Positions 37,246-46,913 of a stretch of 64,000 bases of DNA are shown here, in pieces (positions within the stretch are counted from its first letter, which is position 1; every line of letters begins with the position of its first letter). The notes under the pieces were generated by a model. That model had not been told where the DNA came from, searched no databases, and worked only from the letters and a program-made list of their open reading frames with translations. The stretch spans positions 2,615,531 through 2,679,530 of the forward strand of contig NZ_CP121472.1 in the NCBI RefSeq assembly GCF_036208045.1, given 5' to 3'. The position numbers were made by a program, and so were the translations under genes. This DNA comes from Thiorhodovibrio winogradskyi. Its GTDB lineage: Bacteria; Pseudomonadota; Gammaproteobacteria; Chromatiales; Chromatiaceae.

Positions 37246-37290
37246 TTCAGCTTTAATAGGTTCAGCTTTAATGGGTTCAGCTCTTCGGGA
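37246..37290. repeat. 15-bp tandem repeat x3
   Basis: Units at 37246-37260, 37261-37275 and 37276-37290; the first two share TTCAGCTTTAAT and differ at one base, the third keeps TTCAGCT. It ends eight bases before the start codon of the small membrane protein, so it forms its leader. Confidence 0.85.
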
Positions 37291-37445
37291 CATTGGGTTC
37301 TGGTCGGATCCAACCCTGAATATCCTGCGACTATACTGCCACATTGGCGCGATGCTGTCTTGTCGAGCGAGCACCAAGGCCTGCAGCATGCGCTACCGTC
37401 ACCCTGGGCTGCCAGGTTCCTTGTCGATTCACTCTGGCGGTTTGG

Positions 37446-39062
37446 CTAGAGTTCGCGGGTGGCGAGGAATTCGATCTCTGGCCAGCGTTCTTGGATGAGT
37501 TGGAGATTGACGCGAGTTGGAGCCAGGTAAACGAGTTGATCATCACCGTCCAGCGCCAGGTTATCGTAGGCTTTTTCCTCGAAACGAGCGAGGAGTTTGC
37601 CATCTTCGCAGCGCACCCAACGTGCGAGTGCGACGCTGACGGGCTCGACCACGGCCTCCACGCCATATTCATCGCGCAGGCGGTAGGCGGCGACGTCGAA
37701 TTGCAGGATACCGACAGCGCCGAGAATCAGGTCGTTATTCTTGCGCGGGCGAAACACCTGGGTCGCGCCCTCCTCGCACAATTGAAGCACGCCTTTCTGC
37801 AGGGCTTTCATCTTCAGCGGGTCTTTCAGCACCACCCGGCGGAAGAGTTCAGGAGCAAAGTAGGGAATGCCTTCGTACTTAAGCTCTTCGCCCTCGGTGA
37901 AGGTGTCGCCAATCTGAATGGTGCCGTGGTTGTGCAGGCCGATGATGTCGCCCGGCCAGGCTTCATCGACATGACGTCGCTCATCGGCCTGGAAGGTAAT
38001 GGCGTTGGCCACCTGAATTGCTTTGCCGATGCGCACATGGCGCATTTTCATGCCTTTTTTATAGCTACCTGAGCAGACGCGCAGAAAGGCCACGCGGTCG
38101 CGGTGGGCGGGGTCCATGTTGGCCTGGATTTTGAACACGAAGCCGCTGAAGGCTGACTCTTTTGGCTCCACCACGCGCGAGCGAGTCTGGCGCGGCTGGG
38201 GTGCCGGCGCGTAGTCAACGAAGGCGTCGAGCAACTCCTTGACGCCAAAATTATTGATTGCCGAGCCGAAAAACACCGGCGTTTGGATTCCGGCAAGGTA
38301 GTCGGCATGGCTGAATTCATGACTGGCGCCCTGCACCAGCTCGAGTTCATCGCGCAGTTCCACCGCTTGATCTCCAACCATCTCATCCAGGCGCGGATTG
38401 TCGAGCCCCTTGATCACCTCGCCTGCCTGAATGCGCCCGCCGTGGGTGGCGCTGAACAGGTGGGTGCGATCATGGCGCAGGTCATAGACGCCTTTGAAGC
38501 GCTTGCCCATGCCAATCGGCCAGGTGACAGGCGCGCATTGGATCTTTAGCACGGATTCGATTTCGTCGAGAATTTCGATGGCGTCGCGCCCTTCGCGGTC
38601 AAGCTTGTTAACGAAGGTGAGGATAGGTGTGCTGCGTAGCCGGCACACATCCATCAGCTTGATGGTGCGCTCCTCGACGCCCTTGGCGACATCAATCACC
38701 ATCAGGGCCGCGTCCACGGCCGTCAGGGTGCGATAGGTGTCCTCGGAGAAGTCCTCATGGCCGGGGGTATCGAGCAGATTGACGATTGACTCGCCATAGG
38801 GAAACTGCATGACCGAGGAGGTCACAGAGATGCCGCGCTGCTTTTCCAGCTCCATCCAGTCAGAGGTGGCATGGCGCGCGGCCTTGCGTCCCTTGACGGT
38901 GCCGGCCATCTGGATGGCGCCGCCAAACAGCAGAAGTTTTTCAGTCAGAGTGGTCTTGCCGGCGTCCGGGTGGGAGATGATGGCAAAGGTGCGGCGCCTC
39001 TGGATCGATCGGGCGAGCGGCCCCCCTGGAACTGAATGAGCGGATGGCGAGAGCTGGGACAT
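37446..39062 (-). CDS. prfC: Peptide chain release factor 3
   Basis: A 538-residue translational GTPase that removes RF1/RF2 from ribosomes after peptide release. GTPase motifs: G1 [16 protein letters not shown]2 region [13 protein letters not shown]3 [11 protein letters not shown]4 [11 protein letters not shown]. The RF3-specific domains follow ([23 protein letters not shown]). The ATG at 39062 gives the family N-terminus ([11 protein letters not shown]); the frame extends 56 codons upstream without support. It is divergent from the rhodanese gene. Confidence 0.95.
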   Translation of the reverse strand: MSQLSPSAHSVPGGPLARSIQRRRTFAIISHPDAGKTTLTEKLLLFGGAIQMAGTVKGRKAARHATSDWMELEKQRGISVTSSVMQFPYGESIVNLLDTPGHEDFSEDTYRTLTAVDAALMVIDVAKGVEERTIKLMDVCRLRSTPILTFVNKLDREGRDAIEILDEIESVLKIQCAPVTWPIGMGKRFKGVYDLRHDRTHLFSATHGGRIQAGEVIKGLDNPRLDEMVGDQAVELRDELELVQGASHEFSHADYLAGIQTPVFFGSAINNFGVKELLDAFVDYAPAPQPRQTRSRVVEPKESAFSGFVFKIQANMDPAHRDRVAFLRVCSGSYKKGMKMRHVRIGKAIQVANAITFQADERRHVDEAWPGDIIGLHNHGTIQIGDTFTEGEELKYEGIPYFAPELFRRVVLKDPLKMKALQKGVLQLCEEGATQVFRPRKNNDLILGAVGILQFDVAAYRLRDEYGVEAVVEPVSVALARWVRCEDGKLLARFEEKAYDNLALDGDDQLVYLAPTRVNLQLIQERWPEIEFLATREL

Positions 39063-39182
39063 GACCTCGGTTCTCAAGTGCGGAAAAACCCGCCATGATA
39101 CCGCTAGCCGACCTGGGTCGGCCAGTGTGACGCGAATGATAACAAAAACAGCCCCATAAAAACCCCAAAGGAGACGACTGAG

Positions 39183-39623
39183 ATGACCACTCACGCAAGC
39201 ACTGATTTGCCCCGCGGCCTGACGCCACAAGAGGCCATGGAGCTACTCACCGAGCACCCGGCAGCCATCCTGGTGGATATCCGCTCGACCATGGAATTTT
39301 TGTTTGTCGGCCATCCCAAGGGGGCCGTTCATGTGCCCTGGATCGACGAGCCGGACTGGACGGCGAATCCTCAGTTCGCCACCGAGATTCGCAAGCTGAT
39401 GTTGGGCGGGGCGGTGTGCGAGGCCGGGCAGTCCTGCGCGCCCGTGGTGCTAATCTGCCGCAGCGGCAAGCGCTCGCTGGAGGCCGGCAAGGCGCTGATT
39501 CAGGACGGCCTCGACGCGGTTTATCATGTCGATGAGGGATTCGAGGGGGATCTCGATGAGCACCACCATCGCAGCAGTCTGGGTGGCTGGCGTTTTCGCG
39601 GACTTCCCTGGGAGCAGTGCTAA
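39183..39623 (+). CDS. Rhodanese-like sulfurtransferase
   Basis: A 146-residue single rhodanese domain. [28 protein letters not shown] is the conserved start and the active-site cysteine is in [16 protein letters not shown]. The extra Cys in AVCEAGQSC and a His-rich stretch (DEHHHRSS) near the end are unusual. No signal peptide, so cytoplasmic sulfur transfer is likely; this fits a sulfur-oxidising host but the acceptor is unknown. The ATG has AAGGAG nine bases upstream. Confidence 0.88.
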   Translation: MTTHASTDLPRGLTPQEAMELLTEHPAAILVDIRSTMEFLFVGHPKGAVHVPWIDEPDWTANPQFATEIRKLMLGGAVCEAGQSCAPVVLICRSGKRSLEAGKALIQDGLDAVYHVDEGFEGDLDEHHHRSSLGGWRFRGLPWEQC

Positions 39624-39743
39624 ATTGAATGCTCTCGTTTCACCGTCTTAGCTGTCTAGTCCCGGGTGATTGGGGTTGTCATCAGAATCCCTCTCACCAT
39701 TGGCCGTGGGCGGATTCTTGCCCTGCTGGGTGGCTCAAGGGCA

Positions 39744-40034
39744 TCAGCAACACTCCTCCTCCAAAGCCTCAAGGAGTTCGTTCGCCTGCGCATTGTTATC
39801 TTGCGCGAACAGTTCACGCAATGCATTCACCTGGCTGCCAACAAAGAACAACTCATCCTGTCCACGCCGCTCGGTCTCGATCAGTTTTGTGACAAAATAA
39901 CGAGACCATTGTGAGCCTTCCTCCAATTCGGCGATGCGCTGATGCACCATGGCGACAAGTTGCCGCGCACGCTGATCGCAGTCGATCCCTTCAAAACTAA
40001 TGTAACGATCCAGTGTTTGGCTTGCCCCGATCAT
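39744..40034 (-). CDS. cowN: CowN, N2-fixation sustaining protein
   Basis: A 96-residue protein from MIGASQTLDRYISFEGIDCD. The DRYISFEGIDC start, the central WSRYFVTKL, DELFFVGSQVNALRELFA and the final LLEALEEECC match CowN as I know it. CowN lets nitrogenase keep working in the presence of carbon monoxide and occurs in diazotrophs. The ATG at 40034 is preceded by AGGAG at about 11 bases; the longer frame to 40115 is not needed. No nif genes are in the window. A weak -12-like TTTGCT lies about 60 bases upstream, but the -24 half is poor. Confidence 0.85.
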   Translation of the reverse strand: MIGASQTLDRYISFEGIDCDQRARQLVAMVHQRIAELEEGSQWSRYFVTKLIETERRGQDELFFVGSQVNALRELFAQDNNAQANELLEALEEECC

Positions 40035-40180
40035 GGTCTGTGTGACTCCTGCTCTTTGCGTTTTTTGTTGACGAAGATTGCTCGGATGCTTAAGCAAAAA
40101 GTGGGCACGCTGCAAGAGCGAGGGAAAAACGCGTCACAGCGCCAGCACAGAACGCACCTGGCAGTGAGTGATCCAAGGGC

Positions 40181-41752
40181 CTAGAGCGGGGCCCCGCGAT
40201 AGACCCAGCGGAGAATCTCGTGGTGGACGGCATGACCACGCCAGGCGCCCAAGGCTTGGCCGTCGCGACCGTTCACCAGCACCGCCACAATCCAGCGCCG
40301 GTCGTTTCGATCAAGCACGTAGCCCGCGATGCAACTGGCTTCGCGCACGGTGCCAGTTTTGAGATGCGCACGCCCAGCAATGGGCTCGCGTCGCAGGCGG
40401 CGCCGGGTGGTGCCATCGACGCCGGCGATTGACATGGATGCCAGCAGCTCCGGCATCCAGGGTTGACGGTAACTCCAGCTCAGCAGCTCACCCAGACTGG
40501 CGGCGCTGATGCGGGTTTCGCGCGATAAGCCAGAGCCATTGTCGGCCATGAGTTCCGGCATGGGCAGACCGCGCTGACCGAGCCAGGCACTGATGGTATC
40601 GCGGGATTTTTCAAGCGTGCCCGGCGCGCCTTGCTCCTTGGCGCCAAGGGTCAGAAAAAGCATGCGAGCCATCAGATTGTTGCTGTTTTTGTTGATGTCG
40701 CGAATGATGACACCCAAAGGTTGAGAGAGCGCGCGATGAAGGGAACGCGCGCCATTCGGCACCTTGCCGAGGCGAATCTTGCCACCAATGCTGCCGCCCA
40801 GATCGCGCCACAAGGCGTCGAAAGCAGCGGCCGCTTGTTGTTCGGGTGTGAGCAGCAGGCGCCCGACCTGTTCCTCGCCGCACGCATCGGCAAAGGTGCC
40901 AGAGACGCGCAGCTTGGGACCGGCGCTTTCAGTGGCAGGAAGAAAACCCGCAATTGGATTGTGATAACGCGGGGCGCAGGGTGCTTCAACCAAACGCGCC
41001 TCATTAAGGATCTCAACGCCAGTTAGCGGCGGCTCGGTGTAGACGCCGACGCTGTGATTGATCCAGTCATGGTAGATGTGAATATCCGTGACCTGGCGAT
41101 TGACGCTCAAGGCCGCTGGTAGAGCGTTGTAGCTGCTCTGAGCAGCACCATCAAAGTCGCCGCGGTCCTGCTCCGGCGGCGCCAGAAAGCTGTTATCCAG
41201 CACCACATCGCCGCTGATCGCGATGAGCCCTTTGGTGCGCAGCGCGCGCAGCAGTCCAGCAAAGGCGTCGGTTGTCAGATAGGGATCGCCAAACCCCTGG
41301 ATGTAGAGATTGCCCTGCAGTTGGCCGCCAACCACCTCACCATCCGCATACACATCCGTTGCCCAGTGGTAATTCGATCCCAGGATGTCGAGCCCGGCGA
41401 TGCTGGTCAGGAGTTTGATGACGGATGCTGGCGATCGTGGTGTCTCTGCGTTGACAAGAAGTCGCGGCTCCTCGGCATCGACAGCGCGCAAATAGACGCT
41501 GACCTGGCTGATATCAAGCCCCCATTCGGGCAGTAGGGCATCGAGTTTACCCGGCAAGGCTGTGGCGGGATCGGCGTGCGCGCCCCTAGTCGTAGCCAGG
41601 GTGGCGGTTAGGAGCAGAAGCATGGCCAGCGCGAGCGGCACCATCCGCAAGAACGTGAGAGACGGATGGTGTAACAAGGCGGCGGGCAGCATGGTTCGGC
41701 GGGGTGTTCTTCCGCGCATAGCTGTGAAGCTAGTATCGATCAGAGCCGACAC
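40181..41752 (-). CDS. dacB: D-alanyl-D-alanine carboxypeptidase/endopeptidase (PBP4, S13)
   Basis: A periplasmic peptidoglycan hydrolase of up to 523 residues. The N-terminus has a signal-type helix (MVPLALAMLLLLTATLATTRGAHA). Catalytic motifs: SxxK in PASVIKLLTSIAG, SxN in KNSNNLMARML, KTG in AHLKTGTVREAS, and NGSGLSRETRISA typical of S13. The frame begins at a GTG at 41752 directly after the glgB stop; ATGs at 41719 or 41692 are also possible starts and would still precede the signal. It is the second gene of glgB-dacB. Confidence 0.92.
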   Translation of the reverse strand: MSALIDTSFTAMRGRTPRRTMLPAALLHHPSLTFLRMVPLALAMLLLLTATLATTRGAHADPATALPGKLDALLPEWGLDISQVSVYLRAVDAEEPRLLVNAETPRSPASVIKLLTSIAGLDILGSNYHWATDVYADGEVVGGQLQGNLYIQGFGDPYLTTDAFAGLLRALRTKGLIAISGDVVLDNSFLAPPEQDRGDFDGAAQSSYNALPAALSVNRQVTDIHIYHDWINHSVGVYTEPPLTGVEILNEARLVEAPCAPRYHNPIAGFLPATESAGPKLRVSGTFADACGEEQVGRLLLTPEQQAAAAFDALWRDLGGSIGGKIRLGKVPNGARSLHRALSQPLGVIIRDINKNSNNLMARMLFLTLGAKEQGAPGTLEKSRDTISAWLGQRGLPMPELMADNGSGLSRETRISAASLGELLSWSYRQPWMPELLASMSIAGVDGTTRRRLRREPIAGRAHLKTGTVREASCIAGYVLDRNDRRWIVAVLVNGRDGQALGAWRGHAVHHEILRWVYRGAPL

Positions 41753-44212
41753 TCAGCTCGGACGCGGCGTCTCGGATTCCGTTGTTTGCGCAGATGCCGT
41801 CGGTACCGACTCGGATGATGACGCAGGCATGATCGGCTCGGCGATCACACTTTCCCCCGCGTCACTGGAGCTTGTAGCAGCGGCGCTCGGAGCCAGTAAG
41901 TTGGACTGATCCGATGCCTGCTCACTCTGTGACTGGTCTTGCGCCCTCGACTTTGCATGTTCAGACGCCGTCTCATTGGCCGGCAGAGTTTCATCAGGCT
42001 CCAGCACCATAATGACGCCCGCCAAAGGCGGCAAGGCAATGGGGATGGAGTTTTCCCGTCCCATCCAGCTCAGCGCCTCGGAATGCACGCCACCCTGATT
42101 GCCCACATTACTTCCGCCGTAAAATGCGCCATCGGAATTGATTGCCTCACGATAGAAACCGGCGCGTGGCACGCCGATGCGATAATTCTCGCGCGGCACC
42201 GGAGTGAAATTAAAGGCCGCGGCGACAATCTGCTTTTGATCCTTTGACTTACGCACAAAGCTCAGAACCGATTGAGAGCTATCGTGGCAATCAATCCACT
42301 CAAAACCACCGCTGTCAAAATCGACCTGATGCAAGGCGGGCAATTCCTGATACAGCCGATTCAGATCCGCGATAATCTGCTTGATACCCAAATGCGGCTC
42401 GCGTTCGAGCAGATACCAGTCAAGAGCCTCATCGAAGTTCCATTCCTGCCCCTGGGCGAATTCACACCCCTGGAATAGCAGCTTTTTGCCCGGGTAGGCA
42501 TACATGAAAGTATACAGCAGCCTCAGCGAAGCGAACTTTTGCCAGGCATCTCCAGGCATTTTGTCGATCATCGAGCGCTTGCCATGCACCACTTCATCGT
42601 GCGAGAAAGGCAGCACGAAGTTCTCGGTAAAGGCATAAAGTAACCCGAAGGTCAGCAGGTCGTGATGGTAATGGCGGTAGATCGGATCCTTCTCCATATA
42701 CGACAGGGTGTCATGCATCCAACCCATGTTCCATTTCATGCTGAAGCCGAGCCCGCCAAGATAGGTTGGGCGCGAGACCTGTGGCCAGGAGGTTGACTCC
42801 TCGGCAATCATCAGGGTGCCTGGATGCTGCTCGTGAGTGATCGTATTTAACTGCCGCAGGAATTCAATCGCATCGAGATTTTCATTGCCACCGTATTTAT
42901 TGGGTATCCATTCGCCTTCCTTGCGCGAATAATCCAGATAGAGCATGGACGCCACGGCATCAACGCGCAAGCCGTCGATATGATATTCATCCAGCCAATA
43001 CAGCGCGCTTGAGAGCAGGAAGTTCTTCACCTCATGGCGCCCGAAATTAAAGATGTAGGTTCCCCAGTCGCGGTGCTCACCTTGACGCGGATCGGCATGC
43101 TCGTACAGCGCCGTGCCGTCAAAGCGCCCGAGCGCGGTCGTATCCCGCGGAAAATGCGCCGGCACCCAATCAAGCAGTATGCCAATGCCACGCTCGTGCA
43201 GATGATCAACAAAAAAGCGGAAATCGTCCGGGGTGCCAAAACGGGCGGTAGGCGCGAAATAGCCGGTCGTTTGATAACCCCAGGAGGCGTCGAGCGGATG
43301 CTCGGTGATGGGCATGAGTTCAATATGGGTAAAGCCCATGGTCGCGCAGTAATCGCTCAAACGCTTGGCCAAATCGCGGTAATTCAAAAAGCTGCCATCT
43401 TCGCCACGTTGCCAGGAGCCCAGATGCACCTCATAGACGGACAAGGGCCGCTCCTGCCAGTTGCGCTTTGCGCGCTGTTCCAGCCATTGCGCATCGCGCC
43501 ATTTGAACGAACTCGGCCCTTGCAAGATGGCTGCTGTCTCAGGGCGCTTCTGAAAAGCATTGCCATAGGGATCGATTTTTACCAGCGGCAGGCCTGCCTG
43601 ATCGCGAATTTCAAACTTATACAACTGACCAGGCTCGAGCCCGGGAATGAATAATTCCCAAACGCCCGTGCCCGGTCGCACGCGCATCGGATGAACACGG
43701 CCATCCCAGTCATTAAACTCCCCGATCACACTAACGCGCGCAGCGCTGGGCGCCCAGACAGCGAAGGCGAAGCCCTCAATACCATCCCTGCCTCCCTCGC
43801 CAAGTCCTTCAAGGCGACGCTGATGCGCGCCGAGAAAGCGATAGGCATGCCAGTGTCGCCCCTCGCCAAACAGGTGAAGATCAAAGTCGCCTAACTGGGG
43901 GCCGAAGAGGTAAGGATCATGCTGGGTATGCACTTGCCCCTGTTTGTCGTACCAGTCGATCAGATAATGGCCGGCAACCAGTTTCGCATCGCCCTCCCAG
44001 ACGAAAAAATCGGTACCGGGTACGCGTTCCAGCTCAAGCTGGCCGCCATTCAAACGCACTCGCTCGGCTCGCGGCAAAAACACCCGCACCACGGCTCGCC
44101 CGTCCTCGAGCTCGTGGCGGCCAAGGACTTCAAAAGGGTCATGATGACGCGCTTCGATGATCAAGCGCAGCGGTTCCGGCAAATTGCTGGGCGTCTGCTC
44201 GACTGTAGCCAT
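41753..44212 (-). CDS. glgB: 1,4-alpha-glucan branching enzyme
   Basis: An 819-residue GH13 enzyme that forms alpha-1,6 branches in glycogen. It has an extra N-terminal domain, a CBM48 domain ([21 protein letters not shown]) and the catalytic barrel with nucleophile Asp in [16 protein letters not shown], acid Glu in [11 protein letters not shown] and the [10 protein letters not shown] motif. After the normal end (near 735) comes a tail of about 80 residues rich in Ser, Ala, Glu and Gln, which is not usual and looks disordered. It is divergent from malQ, 320 bp away. Confidence 0.95.
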   Translation of the reverse strand: MATVEQTPSNLPEPLRLIIEARHHDPFEVLGRHELEDGRAVVRVFLPRAERVRLNGGQLELERVPGTDFFVWEGDAKLVAGHYLIDWYDKQGQVHTQHDPYLFGPQLGDFDLHLFGEGRHWHAYRFLGAHQRRLEGLGEGGRDGIEGFAFAVWAPSAARVSVIGEFNDWDGRVHPMRVRPGTGVWELFIPGLEPGQLYKFEIRDQAGLPLVKIDPYGNAFQKRPETAAILQGPSSFKWRDAQWLEQRAKRNWQERPLSVYEVHLGSWQRGEDGSFLNYRDLAKRLSDYCATMGFTHIELMPITEHPLDASWGYQTTGYFAPTARFGTPDDFRFFVDHLHERGIGILLDWVPAHFPRDTTALGRFDGTALYEHADPRQGEHRDWGTYIFNFGRHEVKNFLLSSALYWLDEYHIDGLRVDAVASMLYLDYSRKEGEWIPNKYGGNENLDAIEFLRQLNTITHEQHPGTLMIAEESTSWPQVSRPTYLGGLGFSMKWNMGWMHDTLSYMEKDPIYRHYHHDLLTFGLLYAFTENFVLPFSHDEVVHGKRSMIDKMPGDAWQKFASLRLLYTFMYAYPGKKLLFQGCEFAQGQEWNFDEALDWYLLEREPHLGIKQIIADLNRLYQELPALHQVDFDSGGFEWIDCHDSSQSVLSFVRKSKDQKQIVAAAFNFTPVPRENYRIGVPRAGFYREAINSDGAFYGGSNVGNQGGVHSEALSWMGRENSIPIALPPLAGVIMVLEPDETLPANETASEHAKSRAQDQSQSEQASDQSNLLAPSAAATSSSDAGESVIAEPIMPASSSESVPTASAQTTESETPRPS

Positions 44213-44330
44213 GGTATTAAGAAATCCTGCGGTCAGTGGTCTGATTAAAGGCGGCGCACGCTAGGATCTGTAGTGCGCTGGGTATCATCGGGCTGGGCAT
44301 GCTTTCGGGTCAGAATCCTGGGGGGCCTAG

Positions 44331-44375
44331 AACATGGAAATAAAAAACATGGAAATTAAGAACATGGCAAAAAAG
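44331..44375. repeat. 15-bp tandem repeat x3 in the glgB-malQ gap
   Basis: Units at 44331-44345, 44346-44360 and 44361-44375, all starting AACATGG. They sit in the 320-bp region (44213-44532) between divergent glgB and malQ, which must contain both promoters. No other gene is seen in that region. Confidence 0.85.
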
Positions 44376-44532
44376 AGTTTGGCGGAAAAATCCCGTTCTT
44401 TGCTTGCGATGCCCGGCGCCCATGGAAGGCATAATGTTAACATAGGACAGATAGATTCCTGGCGCTCCCCGTGCCTTACCTACGGCTGATCTTGCCATTG
44501 ACGCATCACATTAAGCTAAACCTGAACCTCGC

Positions 44533-46053
44533 ATGACATCCCCTGCCCCAACATCCGCCGCCACGCTGCATCAGCGACGCGCCGGTCTACTACTGCACAT
44601 CACCTCCCTGCCCGGCCCTGGTTCCTGCGGCGATCTTGGCTGGGAGGCATTCAATTTTGTCAACTTCCTGGCCGACAGCGGCCTCAGCGTATGGCAAATG
44701 CTGCCAGTGGGACCGCCGCAAGGCGATTTTTCACCCTACCAGACCAGTTCGGCCCATGCCGGTGATCCGCGCCTCATCGGCTTGGACGCTTTGCTCAAAT
44801 CGGGCTGGCTGGATCAGCTTCCCGACAATCTGGATGACCCGCGCGCCAAACCCGCTGCACTGAGGCTGGCCTACCATGGCTTTCGCCAGGTGGCGGGCGA
44901 TGGGGACAGAGCCGCACTGGCCCGCTTTAGCGACCAGCACGCTTATTGGCTTGATGACTATGCGCTTTTTCGCGCCATCAGCGAGGATCGCGCCGCACCC
45001 TGGTGGCAGTGGCCCAAAGGGCTGCGCACACGCGAAAGCCGGGCGCTGAAACAGGCAAGAAGCAAATTGGCAGCTCGGATTGACTACATCCGCTGGGAGC
45101 AGTTCGTGTTTTTCAGCCAATGGGCCGCGCTGCGCGAGCATGCCAACAGCCGGGGCGTGCGCTTATTTGGTGACATGCCGATTTTCGTGGCCCACGACAG
45201 CGCCGAGGTGTGGGCACGGCCAGATGACTTCGATCTCAATCCCGAAGGCAGCACTCGCGTGGTGGCGGGTGTACCGCCGGATTATTTTTCCGAGACCGGC
45301 CAACGATGGGGCAATCCGCTATACCGTTGGGATCGACTCCAGGCGAACGGATTCGGATTCTGGATCGACCGCATTCGCACCCAGCTCAGCTTGTTCGACA
45401 TCATTCGCATCGATCACTTTCGCGGCTTTGAAGCCTACTGGGAAATCCCCGCCAGCGAGCCAGTCGCCATCAAAGGAAACTGGGTACAAGCCCCAGGCGA
45501 TGCACTGTTCGAGCGACTGGCGGACGAGTTCGGCGCCCTCCCCTTGGTGGCCGAGGATCTCGGCGTCATCACCGATGAGGTCACGGCGCTACGTAAAAAA
45601 CATTGCATGCCAGGGATGAAGATTCTGCAATTCGCCTTCGACGGCGGCGCGGACAACCCTTATCTGCCCTTTCGCCACGAGACGGACTCGGTCGTCTACA
45701 CTGGCACACACGACAACGACACCACGCTTGGCTGGTTCCGCTCGCTCGAGGACGCGGACCGTTGGCACCTGGCCGATTATCTTGGTTATCCGGCCACCCC
45801 ACCGACTGGCGATCCTATCGGCGAACCCATGCCCTGGCCACTGATACGCGCAGCTCTGGCATCGGTGGCTAACCTTGCGATTATCCCAATGCAGGATGTA
45901 CTAGAGCTGGATGGTTTCTCACGCATGAATCGTCCAGGCACCACCGAGGGCAACTGGACCTGGCGTTTTGATTGGTCGGCAGTCGATCCGGGGCTAGCGG
46001 AGCGTTTGCGCCATCTGGTTGACCTCTATGGACGTCAGCCAGACGCGGGCTAA
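44533..46053 (+). CDS. malQ: 4-alpha-glucanotransferase (amylomaltase)
   Basis: A 506-residue GH77 enzyme that transfers alpha-1,4-glucan segments in glycogen/maltodextrin metabolism. Signatures: RAGLLLHITSLPGPGSCGDLG at the start, LFGDMPIFVAHDSAEVWA, nucleophile region IIRIDHFRGFEAYWEIP, acid Glu in LVAEDLGVIT and TGTHDNDTTLGWF near the end. With the divergent glgB it forms a glycogen-processing locus. Start follows AACCTCGC; no strong Shine-Dalgarno is seen. Confidence 0.95.
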   Translation: MTSPAPTSAATLHQRRAGLLLHITSLPGPGSCGDLGWEAFNFVNFLADSGLSVWQMLPVGPPQGDFSPYQTSSAHAGDPRLIGLDALLKSGWLDQLPDNLDDPRAKPAALRLAYHGFRQVAGDGDRAALARFSDQHAYWLDDYALFRAISEDRAAPWWQWPKGLRTRESRALKQARSKLAARIDYIRWEQFVFFSQWAALREHANSRGVRLFGDMPIFVAHDSAEVWARPDDFDLNPEGSTRVVAGVPPDYFSETGQRWGNPLYRWDRLQANGFGFWIDRIRTQLSLFDIIRIDHFRGFEAYWEIPASEPVAIKGNWVQAPGDALFERLADEFGALPLVAEDLGVITDEVTALRKKHCMPGMKILQFAFDGGADNPYLPFRHETDSVVYTGTHDNDTTLGWFRSLEDADRWHLADYLGYPATPPTGDPIGEPMPWPLIRAALASVANLAIIPMQDVLELDGFSRMNRPGTTEGNWTWRFDWSAVDPGLAERLRHLVDLYGRQPDAG

Positions 46054-46123
46054 GGAACAGGCCCGCCAGAACATCTTAAGGCGGGCTGCTGTGCCACGGG
46101 CCGGCGCGAGGCTCGCAACGGAT

Positions 46124-46783
46124 TCAGTCCTCGCGCGCTTCCTCCCCCACCGGCTCGCGCACAAAGGTCATCACAAAACTGACCGGCACCGCGTGACTCA
46201 CGCTCTCAAGGCCCGCAATTTCCCGCAACTGCTCTACCCCATCGCTCAGCCCGAATTTTTCCGCATCCACCACCAGCGGCTTGCGGCTGGCGACAAAAAG
46301 AACGTCCGGCGCCACTCTGGCCACTTGGAGTTGCATGGTCATGGGCTGCTCCTGCCCGTGCAGCGACAACACCGCCTCGCCGGCCAATTGCCCAATCTCC
46401 CCCACCTGCATGGCCCCCAGCACCGCCGGGTCGATTTTGGCCGTTAGGGTCGCCTGCTGATAATCCGTCGTCTTGAATAGCACCTCGCGCATGCGCTCAT
46501 TGCGGATCGGAATCAGCGTCTCAACACTGTCGAGCATTAAAGCCAAGGTCACCTGGCCTTCCTCGTCGACTCGTCCGGTGATCTGGGTGAAGCTGTGAAT
46601 CTCGGCGATGTCTTTGGATTTAATCGATATAAATGAGAGATGCGACTGCTCTGGCTCCAGTACCCAATCGGCGGCAGCCGACATGCTGGCTCCCGTCAGC
46701 ACAGCGGCCAATGTCAGTGCACCGACTTGGATTGCTTGGATTGCTTGGATTCTTTCTTTGATGCTTTTCACAGGATTCTTCAT
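46124..46783 (-). CDS. YceI-family periplasmic protein
   Basis: About 219 residues from MKNPVKSIKERIQA. A signal peptide ends near SMSAAADW; the mature part starts WVLEPEQSHLSFISIKSKDIAEIHSF, the YceI opening, and continues with the lipocalin-like barrel. YceI proteins bind isoprenoid-type lipids. The region just before the signal helix contains a 9-bp repeat x3 (46727-46753) encoding AIQ repeats. The gene follows the convergent malQ end. Confidence 0.85.
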   Translation of the reverse strand: MKNPVKSIKERIQAIQAIQVGALTLAAVLTGASMSAAADWVLEPEQSHLSFISIKSKDIAEIHSFTQITGRVDEEGQVTLALMLDSVETLIPIRNERMREVLFKTTDYQQATLTAKIDPAVLGAMQVGEIGQLAGEAVLSLHGQEQPMTMQLQVARVAPDVLFVASRKPLVVDAEKFGLSDGVEQLREIAGLESVSHAVPVSFVMTFVREPVGEEARED

Positions 46784-46913
46784 GCCCTTTTTCCCCTTTG
46801 CGATAGCCAAATGGTTTAGCAGCAGCGACGGAGCCAGATACCTGGCTCAATTTCCCATCGCACTGGTCGGGTATATCGGGACGAAGCGCACCACACCCAA
46901 GAGCCAGTTGCAA

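Noticed and set aside
40035-40180. Sigma-54 promoter upstream of cowN
   Set aside because: A TTTGCT -12-like element is present but the -24 half is poor; not strong enough to annotate.
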